Shown here in pieces: positions 11,901-25,696 of a stretch of DNA of 64,000 nt. Location: the NCBI RefSeq assembly GCF_050948175.1, contig NC_135199.1:11474501-11538500 (forward strand), written 5' to 3'. The stretch comes from Xylocopa sonorina. Lineage: Eukaryota; Arthropoda; Insecta; Hymenoptera; Apidae. The notes under the pieces were generated by a model, which did not search any database, was not told the origin of the DNA, and was given only the letters and a program-made list of their open reading frames with translations. Made by a program: the position numbers and the translations under genes. Positions within the stretch are counted from its first letter, which is position 1, and the number at the start of each line of letters is the position of its first letter.

Positions 11901-14900
11901 ATCCCTTTAACGCAAACGTTCGTGGTGTTGCAAATTTTTTGGTTCATTTTACCAATAAAAATTGTGCGTGTGTGAAAAGAGAATTCAATTCAAGGAGATT
12001 CAGCGAATCTCTGAAAAAAAAACAAACAGTAACGAACATTGTTATATTCCTCGTAAAACGGATAAAAATCTATTTTTCTCACGCCTTTCTTATTCTACTA
12101 GTCTCACGCGTTTAAAAGATTTTCCTAGCACCTTCGCAACATCTATTTATTTAGAAGTACGTCGCAACGATTACCATTTTACCTTTATCGATCGTAAAAA
12201 CGACGATTCTCCGCAGCCTCTGGTTAAGGGATGCTCAACGGTTGTTCTTTTTATTCGGGCGGGATTTATTTCGAATCGGGGTAAAGGGTTGCAAAGGGGA
12301 ATCGAATTCGATAGGGCAGGATGCAGACAGGAGCAGACTGATTTTCTTGTTAAATCGCTTGCAGACGCTTTATCTTTAGAAGCCACGGACAGACAGTGGC
12401 ACCGGTTTTTTTCTCCTTAACGGAAATAGCTATCATTCTATGCGCCTTAGAATGAACCGGCAATACTCCGCAAAATTTATTTTCGACGTGTAGGTTTACG
12501 TATCCGCCGTCTGGCCGGAATATCGGCCGGGGGATCATCAAAGGGGGCGAGAAACCGGGAAATTCGCTAAATTTCGATCTCGTTCGATCGTCTCGCACCG
12601 TTTCGTCGCCTCGTTTGTCGCATTTCGTCGGTTCGCCGCGAGCGAACACGCTTACAGTAACCGAGCCGGTCGTATGGTTTCGCAGAAACTGAATTCCGTC
12701 AAGCTCCTCTTAATCTGTTTTACACATCCGACAGCGCGTAGATCTTTAGCGCGAAAATCGTTTATTTTTTATGTCACGATTTGACACGGTATCTCCGATT
12801 AATCTGTTACTCGTCGATATACTCGCGATTTGCTTCGTGAAACTTAAGTGTCAGTATCTTTGGAATTTCCGTAGTATATCTTTCGCCGATTATAACAACG
12901 AAGAAAATAAAAACGCGTGTAATCTTGGTATTTTGCAACAGTTTGTAAAACTTGAGCGTTTAGATATACGAACAAAGAACAAACGCATCCAGGCTTGATT
13001 TCTAAGTTCGATCCACCAACGCGAAAGGTATCGTAACTCGAAACGATCAGCGAACAGCTCCCGTCAGGTTCCGAAACGGTTTCACAATTTCTCCTCGGCG
13101 CAGCTCGCCGGTACTCCCGAAAAAGAAGCCTTCTCTCACTTTCACGATTCGCCTAACAGCTCCATCTTACGCTAGAGCTCACTCGCGGTGCTCTCCGTTC
13201 GTACTTCGATTCCTCATCTAAAAAAAGAAATGGCGCCTGGCGCCAGAAAATATGAAACATCGGCAGCCGCGGGAAGAGAACGGAGATAGGAAACGAAAGG
13301 AGCACGAGGAGCCGGCACGCAACTCGCGAGTCCCACGAGACGAGTCGGCAGTCGATGCTCGATTAGCCAGGAAATCTGGGAAACGCAGTTTTCCCGGCCA
13401 CGGTCGATCGATTAGTCGATAGAAACGGGCCCGGTGCAGCAAGAGCTTTTCTATCGCGCGGGACGGGCTATGAAATTTTCGCGGCGCTAAACCAACGTTC
13501 GAGAGTATTTCTGTCCCCATTAGCAAATAGCACATGAATTATCCATGGCGGCCTGTTAATTAGCGCCGGTGTGTGTTATGTGTCGGGTTTATCGAGACGG
13601 AAAATTAAACGGTTCGATACGCGCTGCTCGTGGATAGAGAGGATTATCGGTTTTACGCCGCGGTCCCTGGGAATGGTACTTTCAGCGCGCGCTGCGCCAG
13701 CCACTTTGCCCGGATCGAGGCGTAATTTGACGCAGCTGTCGAACGGGAATTGAAAGTAACGCTATTCGTCGATACGGTTTCGAATATTGATATTTTCATC
13801 GCATCGGGAATCGTAAAACTGCGCCTGGCTGCCACTTCGTTGCGCCACTTTCTACGTATCGGACCGTATTGCAGTTCTCGTAAACGGGCCGGGGTACCAT
13901 TTCTTTTTTTCCCCGGCAATTATTCTACTGCCTCGCGCAAAGAAGTTTTACTGCTCGATAGACGCCGTTCTGATTCGCTCGTTTTCGTTCCGCGTAATTG
14001 CAGTTTAATATTAGAATAGGAATGGTAACTGGGAGTTTTGGAAGTAGATTCCATAGTTGAGAGCACGCTTCATTCCGTTCATAGAAAATGAAACCACCGT
14101 TAGATGGGATAGGGGGAATTGAAACAGTGGAATTTTATCGTTTAATAGTAAAACCCATCCTGTGCTTGCCAGTTGTATCCGGCGTTGATGCACTATTCAA
14201 ATATATCTCTGTACTTGTATTTGGACGTGTATTCCGTACAAACGACCAAGCCTCGTTTCTGATCGTTGCGACCAGAACATCCTACATTGAAAAGAACATC
14301 CAAGGGGGTGAAGACAGTGATTTCGATGAAATTCACACACTTTGAAATGGAAACACATTTGGTGTCCACTATGTAGATGCGTTACATCTCATAAAGCTAT
14401 TAGAGATTACGAGTTGTGGTGTTTTCGAACGGGGAATTTGTCAGGCTCGCGTCCACATCCGGGACAATGATATTTTCTGCTCCTCTTCTGGAACGTTGGT
14501 ACACAATGGCCGTGTAACGCCTATTTCTAAATAGACGAGCCCGGCCGTGGGACTGTTCCGTACAACAATGAGTACCGTTATTATTAGGTTTCCTGGACAG
14601 ACAACTGGCCACCAGACGATCTGTCCGAACCTCGGTGTAAATCTTGTTCGATCCCTTGTCTTCGTCAAAGGATTGCCGGCTTCTCGTTCATCCGTCTTGA
14701 TTTACGATCGTTCGCCACCGTTTCGTGGTAAAAACGGCCGAGGAAGTTGTAAACGGTAGTAAACGTTCGAACGAGCATTTTCTCATATATCTCAATGGAA
14801 CAATGGCGAATTATGGTACTTCGAACTACACTCGCGTGTCATTGATCGACACGCGCATTGCGATTCGTAGCTCGTTCCATTCGTTTTTGGGATCGACCAG

Positions 14901-17900
14901 GTGAAAGGCCGATTTCGGTGTACCATTGACGAGGATACGCACTCGTACGACCGTGCTGGTCGCGTTTCCGGTACCACGTCCGATCTCGAACGGTGAAAAT
15001 CGTCGGCGTTTACGGTGGACTGCGTCCCGTGCACGCGACGATCTCCACCCGATTGTCGAACGCCGACTCGTGAAAATTTAGTGGCGATCGCGCTTCGTTT
15101 CCTGTGAAAACTTCGTTCGTCGATGGATTTCAGAAAACCAGGGAAAACGTGGCTGAAAACATGGAGTCGCGCCTTTTGTTCTCCTTCGAACACCTTCGAG
15201 ACGTGTTGTTTTAGGACTTGTAATCCTTTGCGAGTGTTGCTTATCGGGACGAAGGATGTTGGAGGATCGCCGGGATTTTTAGAGACAATATTGAGACGAA
15301 AGCTTGCAAACGTGTCAAAATGATTAAACCTGCACCGGGGTGTGCATTCGTTGTTTAGCTTGGAAATATTCCCTCTTTCGTTGCTTGCGTTAGATATTCT
15401 TTTAGAAATCTGTTATTTTCAGTGCTATCTTTTAAGCGTTTTTTATACTTTCCAACGAGGCTTCGTTATTCTCGGTATGTAAATGATTGTTCGTTGGTGG
15501 ACCGTCGCGAGAGACTAATGTTGCGTGTTCAGTCGACAGAGCCGGATAATCTCGATCGTGAATATTTAATGTACTCATTTCGACGAACGATTTTACCGCG
15601 GCTCCCCGATTTACGTCCGGCGTGGCACGTGAAAGGACGATCAATTATTCGGGCGCGCGACACAAATGTTATTCGGTGCATCACGCGTCGCATTGCCGTT
15701 GGATCCTCGATCGAAACAGAATCGACCAGTCGCGTCACTCTTACCCACTCTCGATTTTACCTAACCCAGCGTTACCCGCAGCGATCGTTCCACGCTACGA
15801 GGAACGATCGCTTCGCATTCAAATGGAGCCGTCATATTTTGTTGATTTCACCGAGCATGCAAAATCGATGTTTAATTCGACGATTACTCGAATACACTCG
15901 TCAAGGCGGAAAGGTAGTTCGATTTATGATAGACCAGCGGCGAGTGAAAGGACGATCGATCATTTGTGTACGCTGTTCGAGCTGTTGATAATGATTATCG
16001 ATTAGATATCGGGAACTTATCGCGGACTAATCGCTAACAGCGGATAGATAAACCTTGACGGAACGTTCAGGCTAATTTGATCTTGCACGCTAACTCTTTC
16101 GCTACTTTGAAATTACACGCTTTTATGATCGACATTGTTCAGAACATTGGCAAACATTGCGACAACTTCATTTCCATGTAACGCCCTCTCCGTTCTAATT
16201 AATAATTTAGCATCAATCTTTATTTCGATATCGTCTCGTCGAGGCTGATCGATTCGATGCAATCGGTTTGGAGAGTGGCCCGAGGGCTGCGGCTGGTGCA
16301 TCAGGAGCAGTGGGCCGCTGCACTGCGACCACTGCGGCGGACACGGCGAGGGTATAAAAGCGGCGGGTGGTTGCGGAAGTCGTGCCACGGTGGAAATAAA
16401 GTTTCGAGCAGGAGGGCATCGCGAGGTTAGAAGAGCGGCGATATATCGCCGCGGCCTGATTTCACCACGGCACGAAAACCACCGTTTTCTAAGCCAGACT
16501 TTATACGCTCTTCCGCTCGCCGTTAAAGATCCCTTTTTCAACCTGTCTCTGTACACACGTACGCTGTATTCATTGTATGCCCACATGCGACCGTGCCCAT
16601 AAATCACTGGGTAACTCGGTAAATTTGGCCGAAGGAGCTCGTCACGCGGATACTTACTCACGACACGTTGGACGCTTTACTCGAACTGGTCGTTTTACGT
16701 TTGATAAGCTGGCGAAATTTTTCTGTTTTTACGAATGGAAATAATCGAGATAAAATGGAAAGCGTAGGATTGCAAGGTTTCATGCGACAAATTTTCTTCT
16801 TCCCCTAGAATTTGCTCTCCCCTAGCAGACATTCATCGTAATAAAATTGCACGCATATGGCGGCATTTCTTCAACCGTCGAGACCTCAGTTGCCAGTCGC
16901 TCGATATACCGACGCGCGTATGTAACGCATGTGTGGACGAAGGTGGAACGCAGACACCTGCAGCGTGAAGTTATGCAAATTCGTCCGTGGCGGCAGGTCC
17001 GGCGTGTCTTTGGTTCTTTGGTCAGGGTGGACCTCCGGAGTCCATTGGAGCCGCGCCACACGGCGTCGAGGGGCGAGGTCTATAGGTGGCCACGAACGCG
17101 CCGCTTTTTTCCACCGAAAACGGCCTGCTAATGCTAAATTACCTTTCGCGATCACGAAACCCTCGTACGTCCGAGCGGGCCGCGCCATTATCGAGCGTTC
17201 TCCGGCTTACGTACGATCTCTTTGACTTCGGGGTGGGCCTGCCCGTTATTATCGAGGTGATAAATCGCCGAGGGAATTATGCCTCTGAGCACGTGAAAAT
17301 TTGCCAGTAATTTAAACCGGCCAGCCTGAGCGCCACTGCGGTCGCTCGAATTCGTACGAGTCGATCTTTCTTTTTTCAATAGTTCACCGCACATTTTCTA
17401 ATAGAAGACGAGCACGCTGGATGGGCCGGCTGGGCACTTTGGCTTCTGTTTTTTCCTACGTCCGTAGAGAAAACGAGAAAAGAATTCTACGAAAGACATT
17501 TGTGTCCTTTTTATCCACGGATCTACCCCGTTGAACGAGAAAGCTCTTTCGAGCGCAGCGGAGATCACGCGAGTCCTCGTGATACGTTAGCATCGAGCAT
17601 AAATTAAATTTATAGGCTGGATAGTGGAATTTTTATTTTTATTTTTCATCGATTCCTCCTGCACGAATGCACGTGACGCGATAAAGGTTGGAACAAAGTT
17701 GCATTTTACTGGCGGCGCGAAACTACCCTTTGAAACGCGAGCCCCGGTGGTCGTTCTCCATCGCTCTGGCTTGCAAATTACTTGGGACGAGATACGGATT
17801 CGCTTTCGCGATAAAACTCGCGCACACTAGATGTCAGATGCGCGGCTGTACTTTGCGCGAAAAATGATCGAACGGGATCATCGATCGAGTGTTGCGAGCT

Positions 17901-20400
17901 GCGAGAGGAAGCCGCGCGAAATGGTGGCTGATTCCCCCCTCGTTCACGTGCACGAAAACCGTCGATCCCGCGACCAATTAAATCCGAATCATCCACCGAA
18001 TCGCAATCGACGGAACAGTTTGTTCGTTTCCGGGTCCCAATTAACCTTCTGTGAGAACGCAACATTGGTACCCGCGGACGTCCGCCCGGGAGGGTGTGCT
18101 GGCGATGGCGGCGAACCTATGCTAATTAACCTATTGCCGTCGCGTCTAATTGCGCTCCGTTTTCGCTTAATGAGGCGACGGTTTACCTGGCGGCGAAATT
18201 TCGGGCTGAAAGATTCGCTGAACAACGCGAGAACTGATTTTCGCCCGGCCAATTAACCGATTCTCCTCGACGCCCCCCTCTGCTGTTGATCTGTTACACG
18301 GCCGGTGAGCTTGGATCCGTTGCAGATAGACCGATTCTCGTGGGACCGGAGTAACGGGCAGGCCGGCTGATTTATTTGTTCTTGTTTGTTGCAGCTGTTT
18401 ATGTGGGAAACACCGGTTACGCGGTGTTTGTTCCTAGATCGGTCGAACGTAAAATTGAACATAAAAAACCGCTGTAAATATCGCTGTTTTTCTATTCGTT
18501 AATTAACAAAATTCTACACTATTTAAATGTAGTTTTTCGACGCGTATAAAAGTTCAATTTTGATACAGTTCTTTAAACAAATTACTGTTCAGTCGATCGC
18601 TTCTTCTCTTGCAATATTTGAGAAGAGAATACTGTTAATAGTATAGTGGTATTTTTCACGTGTAATGAAGCAATTAAACAAGTGATCCCAGGTCAAGGAA
18701 CAAACGAATAGCTCATAAAATGCGGTGGCTAATTGTGCAATAAAGTATAGTCTATAGCGTAACTTCGAGAGAGTCGTAGTAAGAAGCATATATCAAATGT
18801 TCAAGTATTATTACTAGTATTGGCTGTAATTATTCGTCAGAGTATAGAAAACTTGCCGTTCCCTTCGACTCGTCAATGCTCGAAACATCATAATGCACAG
18901 AAAATCTCCGTCGCACGTCAACCATTCCCAAAAATGTAAGCCCAAATCGGTATAAACGGTTAATCAGCGGTAAGATCACGAAAAGCGCAGTAAGTCGGTG
19001 GACAATGGCCTCGCAAAGCTCCAAATCCTCTGAAGCAGCGATCCACAAAAAGGATTCGATTCCCACCCTTAACTCCGTTCGCGAGTAAGGCGATTTTCAA
19101 CGTTCCCACGCAAAACAAGCCTCCCTTTTTGTCGAGACGTACCTCTGTCGAGGTAATCGAAGGGATAATTGAAGGGCTCTAGACCAAACTGTTGTAAACA
19201 TGAAATTTTAAGGAACGCAGATCACAGATACATAAATGGAAGCGATGCTAGTTTCTTGGAACCACCCCCTTTCGGTTCTCCAGAGCATTGCCACTCCGTA
19301 AATGCCACCTCAGAGGGGGGCCTCCGGTAAATCGACGCCTCGGAATTACTCTGTACGTGCCTATATCGACGGACGCTCGAAAAACTAATTTTCACCTTTA
19401 ACGCGCGAGAATTGCGCGATAATCAAGTCGAAACGGGCCTCCCTGAAGCTTCGCTTTTTGCCGCGCGGGGCATCGTGATTTGGAGCAGTTCGATCGAGAG
19501 CGTGCATCCGTGAAATCAGCCGTCGGGATTCGGCGGGTCGATCATCGTGCGAAGTGATAAAGACAAGTGCGTAATAACACCGCGCTGTTCGCCAGCTGGG
19601 GTTTTAATGAGTCGCTAACTGTTCGTTCTGCGCGGAAATTAATATGACCCGGTGTGTGCGTTTCTCCGGTTGAACGGGGTTACCCGTGAGATCGAAGGGT
19701 AATCGGGATCAAGGGGTGAATTTCTGGGGAAATTGATATCGGGCCCCGTTCGTCGATGCGATAATTGCACCCGCGGCGGTCTCCTTTGTTGACTTTTACA
19801 AGTGGGAACTCCTCGGAAACGATCCTACACGGAGTTTCGTGTAGACTTGGGATTCGTTGTTCGATGCTCGTCTCACTGGTAATTAAGTCGTAATTCAGCT
19901 CTTCCGAGGTAACAATCTCGCTCGGATCTTCCGATTATACGTAGTATAGACGTGGATGGTTGCGCATAGGTAGGTAGATCGGTAGTCGATGCACTCTTGA
20001 CTCCTCTCATCGAGATAGTAGCCGGTTAACGTTACATTCGCATTATCTATTAATCCGAGGCGTCGTAGCTTATCTTCGGAGGTGCACGAAGTCTGTAGAA
20101 AAGTGGTGGTCGGTAACGAATGCGCGTTCGAGTTGGTGCTCGCTCATCGAGCGATTAAGTCATCGCAGCGGCCAACCGGTCAGCGCGCGCTCGCGACGTC
20201 CACTCGTAATTCACGTTTCCAAGGCGATAGTGTCATTCTGGTCCGTCGACGAGGCATCCGTAAAATTGGAAATCGGGATTGAAAGCAGCGGACCGTCTCT
20301 TGGCTAATTAACTCGTAACTGTTCCTTTAAATCGAGGAGGCTCCGGGATCGAGATCGGGAACGGGCGCATCGTCCCGAGACGATCGCCTCTGGGGACCCT
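8981..20400. other. Gene-free stretch, probably spi intron 1 (proximal part)
   Basis: No recognisable exon, tRNA or transposon. Frames of 60-190 codons occur on both strands (the largest at 15422-15988, plus) but none shows a known motif or consistent splice borders. AT-rich islands lie around 9.9, 11-12.1, 12.8 and 18.5-18.9 kb. Likely intronic and regulatory sequence. Confidence 0.45.
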
Positions 20401-20693
20401 GGGCGAATGTCAGTGCCCCTTATTTTCGCGGTTTTAAGTATCATTCTATTTACGCCCAGCCAGCCAGCTTTTAGTTGCCACGTGTCCCTGTATAGGTGAG
20501 AGGCGCGTGAAAACAGAAGGATGAACGGAGAGAAGTAGAAAGAACCGCGGGTAGTCGTGAAAGAACCCGCGTAAGACGAAGGGAGAGGCGGCGAGAGAAA
20601 GATAGGCGCCTCACTCTCTCTCTCTCTTTCTCTCTCTGTCTTTGAACGAGCGTCTCGCGTCTACGAGCGTATCCCGCCTTGCCGGCGCGTATC

Positions 20694-20708
20694 CAGGAAG
20701 TGACGTCA
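20694..20708 (+). promoter_or_regulatory. ETS/CRE composite-like motif
   Basis: AGGAAG, an ETS-type core, directly abuts the palindrome TGACGTCA (20701-20708), the full CREB/ATF site. The arrangement resembles known ETS-CRE composite elements. A CT-rich (GAGA-type) tract lies about 70 bp upstream. Function is unproven; an 8-bp palindrome can occur by chance in this CpG-rich DNA. Confidence 0.3.
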
Positions 20709-21564
20709 GCCGACGACGTTCTTATGAATTAATTTGCGGAAATCAAGCCTCCCACCTACCCCTTTCTCCCGGCCTCGAGCGCGCGCTCAGATCCTAATCC
20801 TTGCGCGCGGTTGCGCAATCCTAACACCGCCTACACGCGGCAAAAACTGTTCGTACGTACGCTACTAAATGCATCTTTATGCGGTTCTTGATCTCGCCTC
20901 GCAGTAGGTGCCGATAGATTTGTCGTTCGCCGCAGCTTTAGCCACCCGTTTCCCTCCCCATTCGACGCCGCTGCGTTTTCTATTTTCTCTTAATGTCGCG
21001 CGGTTTCTTTTAACGAAGAGACGTCGCATTGTCTAGGATTCCCGTTAGGATAACCTACATCGATAGAATCGGGGCGAGCTGGTTCGGAGAAAAGATTTTG
21101 CATCGCAAATGACCGACCGGGGGCCCAACTGCCTCGCCGTCCCGATGACTGTCCTCACCCACGTACCCGTGATACCCGATGAACAATACCTTAAACTTGA
21201 CGGCGTCTCGCGATCATCCTGTCGCTGTCGCTATTTTAGGCGCGTCACCGCTACCGGAACACGCCGTCGCGCGTTCCCAACCGCGCGAGAGGAGCCGTTC
21301 GGATGCCTTCGAATCGCAGGCTGGACTCGAATTCGGTGCGAACGTGCCCGAAAATCGATCGCAACTCTGGCTCATCGTCGTCGAGGAGTAGCGGAGGTTG
21401 TCGATCGCGAGTCACGCCTACGCCTCTCGTCCGCGTTCTCTTCTGTTCGTAACGCGAGAAACTCTAGCCCGAGCGTAATTAGCGAACCCGTCGAGCCTCC
21501 CCGTTCGGAACTCGAAAATTGGAACGTTCGACGCCTAGACGGGATTCTTTAGATCTCTATCGGC

Positions 21565-21653
21565 GAGTGGAACGATCTGCTCGTTGGACACCTACGTCCA
21601 TCGGATCCCCGCGTACCGAGCGGAACGATCTATCCGTTGGACACCTACGTCCA
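21565..21653 (+). repeat. Two-copy tandem repeat, 53-bp period
   Basis: GAG(T/C)GGAACGATCT starts at 21565 and again at 21618. GGACACCTACGTCCA recurs 53 bp apart, ending at 21600 and 21653. A partial third copy (CGGACACCTACG) follows at about 21700. Confidence 0.75.
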
Positions 21654-22740
21654 GTGAACCTTACCGATCCAGTCACCGCGTCTCTCGCGATCCGTTTCTC
21701 GGACACCTACGGACGTTTCGACGTCCACGCGCACGTTCGCCACTTTCTTCCAAAATCGGGAGCGACTCGATGCCGTCTAAATATGGTATTTTGCGGGCAC
21801 TTTGACAGCTCCGGGATTCGTTTTACCAACCTATATAGAAAGCGGTTGGGTAGTAAAACCGACATTCGAGTCGAGAACTCGAGAAGAATTCTCTGTTCGC
21901 ACTCCGTTCCGTTCTACAGATGTTACCCTTGAAAACGAGCGAAAAAGGCCAATCTGCTGCGGGAGCAATAACTAGCAATGGCCCACCACCACTCGCCCTA
22001 AAGATCCCTTCTAGCCATTGAACTTTTTCGGCATCCGAATCGATTCGAGTAGCGATACGTGTGTGTTCGAGCAACGGCGAACAGCACCTGGGTGAAACGG
22101 TGGTAGACCGTGCACCCCGTCCAATCCGTTTCCCGTTGTCGGATATAGATATTTTGTCCGGCGCATAACGAGCCGCTTGACGTACAAAGATGGCCCTTGG
22201 CTCCAGGGACCCGTAGGGATGCCAATGCAGTTTAGGATAATATGACGAAGATCGGTAGCATGAGGCAGGCGGGTGGGCACGGGACAGCCAGATAGAACGA
22301 GGGAGAGAGAGGAGAGCCAGGTGTTTCGTGGGGTACCATAGAACGGAACCACCCCCTGCCTATGCTCCCTCTCTGCCTCTTACTTCTGCTTCCTCGACGC
22401 ACCCTTTTCCCTTCCTTGTCCTCCTTCGCTCTCTTCCTCTGTCGCGTTTCCCTCTTTCCCTCTCCTTCTCTCCCTGCCACGACCTCCCACCCTGCGTTTC
22501 GTCTTTTACTCTCTAATTCCGACTGGCCTCCTCGTTATACCGGGTGTCGCGTGCCGAATCGAGTTGTTCCAACCGATCAGCAGGACGGAGCGGACTCCGT
22601 TCGCGTCGGTCGTTCCACCGTCAATGCCGCTCGCCCTCTCTCCGTCCAGGGTGGTCCGCGTCGCGTTTTTATCCGTGGCTCTTTAGCGAGTCCATCGGGC
22701 AGGACGGCGGTTCGTGCGGTTGCACGGGAACCGTGTATTT

Positions 22741-22769
22741 GGTATCCTCCCCATGATTGGGAGGATACC
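22741..22769. repeat. Perfect inverted repeat (11-bp stem, 7-nt loop)
   Basis: GGTATCCTCCC at 22741-22751 is exactly complementary to GGGAGGATACC at 22759-22769, with loop CATGATT. Pairing does not extend further outward, so it is too short for a pre-microRNA. Confidence 0.8.
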
Positions 22770-23860
22770 TTCCGAGAACCTGGAGAAATCCTGAAAATCG
22801 CGTCCCGTCGCGCCTTTTGTCGTGAAAGTCGGCCGACCCCGGTCGAACGAGGCCGGACCCACCGGCGAGGTTGCCGTGTCCCTTTCCGTTGCCCAATTTT
22901 TCGCAATCCCGACCGGGTTAACCCGAGCCAAACTACGGATCTCGCGCGTATTGGGGCTGGTCAAGGTCGTTTTCCTTCTTCGTTCGACCAATTCCGTCTA
23001 ACGAGACTCTCATCGTACCCATCGAATTTGACGAGTACGTGTGCAAGGGAAATCTAATTAATCTATTCTCGTCTCGTTGTCGCGTTATAGTTACATCTAT
23101 GGTTTTCCCCGCTCTTCTCGGTAGACAGACTTAGAGAATTTCCCTTGTAAGTACGCCCACGATTTCCAGCGGTCTGACAGACAAATGTTGAAACTGTACA
23201 GGCGCATCTATTCCGTAACGCTCTCTCGTTCGTCTCTCTTTGTTCTCCGCTTTCTTTAACATCACCTCGTCCTCTTGCCTAATTTGTAGGCTTCGTCGAA
23301 CATTCCTCCTACGACAAGCTGCAACCAGAGGTAACCGCGCACCTGACAGTCATCCAAGAAGAATCGATCTCGCTAATCGATAGAGTCGTGGCTCGTAATC
23401 GTAACTTTCCAAAGAAACTACCCCCAACTTCTCGCGCGGATACATTCCTCGAAACGTTCGTACCATGACTCCCGTTTGCGTCGAGACAGACTTCACCGAG
23501 GTATTACGCTCGGTGAAAAAAAAGAAAGGAGCAGGTATTCGTGGCTGTGGAGCGCCGGCTGGCTCGTTTATTGATCAGCGGATAGCTCGAACGCGATCGA
23601 AGCTGCGGAACGGTGCGCTCGAACGGAGGCTACGACGAGGGCGAAATCGATATTCGCCGAGCGGTTGCCGTTGGCGCGCGCGATCGATCCCGCGCCACCC
23701 GGTATAGAAACGGGCAACGAACACCCAGGAGTTAGAAGAGTCCTAGTGCCTCGAGCCCTGTAATATTATACCGGCGGACTCCCATGTGCACCGGTTTGCG
23801 TTTCTGCGTGCATGGTAGACGCCACTCGTGTTCTCTCCTGCCTCCTCCGTGTAGTAATAG

Positions 23861-23873
23861 TCGTCGTTCTCGT

Positions 23874-23912
<39 letters not shown>

Positions 23913-23913
23913 G
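23861..23913. repeat. (CGT)n trinucleotide repeat
   Basis: CGT/GTC trinucleotides, interrupted near the 5' end by TTCT. Low-complexity frames arise on both strands (poly-Val on plus, poly-Thr and poly-Arg on minus) and are not genes. Confidence 0.9.
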
Positions 23914-25122
23914 CTCGTTGTGGACGTCGCGTCGTGCCTCGTCTTCGCGGCCGTCCGTCGTCGTCCAGCCTCATCTCTCACCTCGTCGATCCTTCCGTGA
24001 AGCTGGATAATGACCCGAACCGACACTCGACCGTATCTTGCCTGCGATCCCTTCCATCTTGTTCCGTCTTCTCGTGGCTTTCAGAAGGTGTAGCTTCCGA
24101 AACTGGAAAACGATCGTTGCGCGATGGTTGCATCGGTAAAGACGAAGCGTTTTTTTCTGTTAAGAGCATCGATGCATCGTATGCATCGATGGTTATTGAA
24201 TGCAGCTGATGACGATGAAAGAGGACGGGTCCTTCTAGTTTACGAGGGGCGTTGTTCGAAGCAGCAGCGTGCGCAATTATCGGGCGTTGATGTCTCCTCG
24301 CGAGGACTCGCGCCTCCGACACAGGCCGTTTAACGTAATTATCGAACGCGTTCGTCGCTTACACGGGTAAGCGGATTAAACTCGCGGTGCTCCTCCCGTT
24401 TCCACCGAGATGGATCGTCTCTCGCGCCGTATATGGAACGGAGTCGCAGACCTTCGCACCTGCGATCGAGCCTCGGGATCCGAGGAGTTCGAACGTTCCA
24501 TGTGCAGCAGGAGATAAAGGTTGTTGCATCGCGTCACGCGGAGAAGCCGTTCGCGTGCTCTCGAGTTAACGCGTTTGCCATCAAACGTTAGGTCTGTCGC
24601 CCTCGAACCGGGTACTACGACGTGCCCCAGGGATTTCCCGCGGCTTACAGAAGTCGGGATAAACGTTATCTCCGTATCGTGTGTCCTCAAATCCGTGTTC
24701 CCTCGAATAATTAACGCACCGCCGCGAGCGTACGCGACGATCGAGGCCCCGTGCGTGAACGTGAGTTGTACGTCTCTCTGCTTTTCGTTCGCCTCGCGTT
24801 TCATTTCGTTGGATCGAACGGTTCGAGGAGATATCTGAAATATGGAAACGACCGTGGTGAATAACGATTTTTAAAATGAAAATGGAGTCGTTGCCAGCGC
24901 TCGAGGGATTTTTCAGAGGAACGATAGCCAAGATCTAATGCGTTAATGTTAATCGTTAAATGGACAAGGTATTACAGGTGAGAGCTATACGAAACGAGTG
25001 AAATCGCTATCTACGACTCGTTTCGTGTTTGTAAGTACATCGCGCGACGTTGCTCGGCTAATCGAGGACATTTCCTTATCGTGCGAACGTTTTGCCGATC
25101 GCGATGTCCCATTTTACAGCGA

Positions 25123-25131
25123 CCTCTCTGC

Positions 25132-25164
<33 letters not shown>
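25123..25164. repeat. (CT)n microsatellite
   Basis: Nearly perfect CT dinucleotide tract with one TTT interruption, in the gene-free stretch. Confidence 0.9.
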
Positions 25165-25650
25165 CCTCCTCTTCCTCCTTTTCTCTCGCTCCCCGTGTAT
25201 TCTTTCCTTCTCTATTTTTTTCCGTGTCGCGTGTACTTTTCCACCGGGCAGGAAAACCAGTCGTTATCGACGAGTCACGCCGTCCACGGTTATCGTCGAA
25301 TTCCGATCGGCGTCCGCGCAGCGGCGATCCTCCCGTGCGAACCGGCACTTTCCGTGGAACCGGCGAATTCCAGGCTGGATACTCGCGGTATTTTCTTTAA
25401 CCACGCGGCAAAAGGCTTGAGAAACGTTTCTAAGGGGGTATAAATATCAACCCGGCTATTCTCGTTGTACGCAAACTGTAATTGTGGCAACGGTCATTTC
25501 CAGACTTGGAATTCTTCCGTCCGTCTAGCGTGAAAGGATTCCATTTCGTTCGGTGAGATTTCAATTAGAGCGTACGAGACGAATTCGCGATCGAACCGGT
25601 CGACCATTTTTCTACAATCCATATCCGATGCATTTAATTGTGATATAATT

Positions 25651-25654
<4 letters not shown>

Positions 25655-25695
<41 letters not shown>
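25655..25695. repeat. (AT)n microsatellite
   Basis: Perfect AT dinucleotides, an AT-rich island in otherwise GC-balanced DNA. Confidence 0.92.

Positions 25696-25696
<1 letters not shown>

Noticed and set aside
15422..16005. Two overlapping plus-strand frames (188 and 127 codons) with a repeated GTGAAAGGACGATC
   Set aside because: Arg/Ser-rich without a known motif. The repeated 14-mer occurs only twice about 320 bp apart. Likely chance.
18830..19066. 78-codon minus-strand frame with protein-like composition
   Set aside because: Lies in an AT-richer island without splice sites or a homologue I can name. Too short to support alone.
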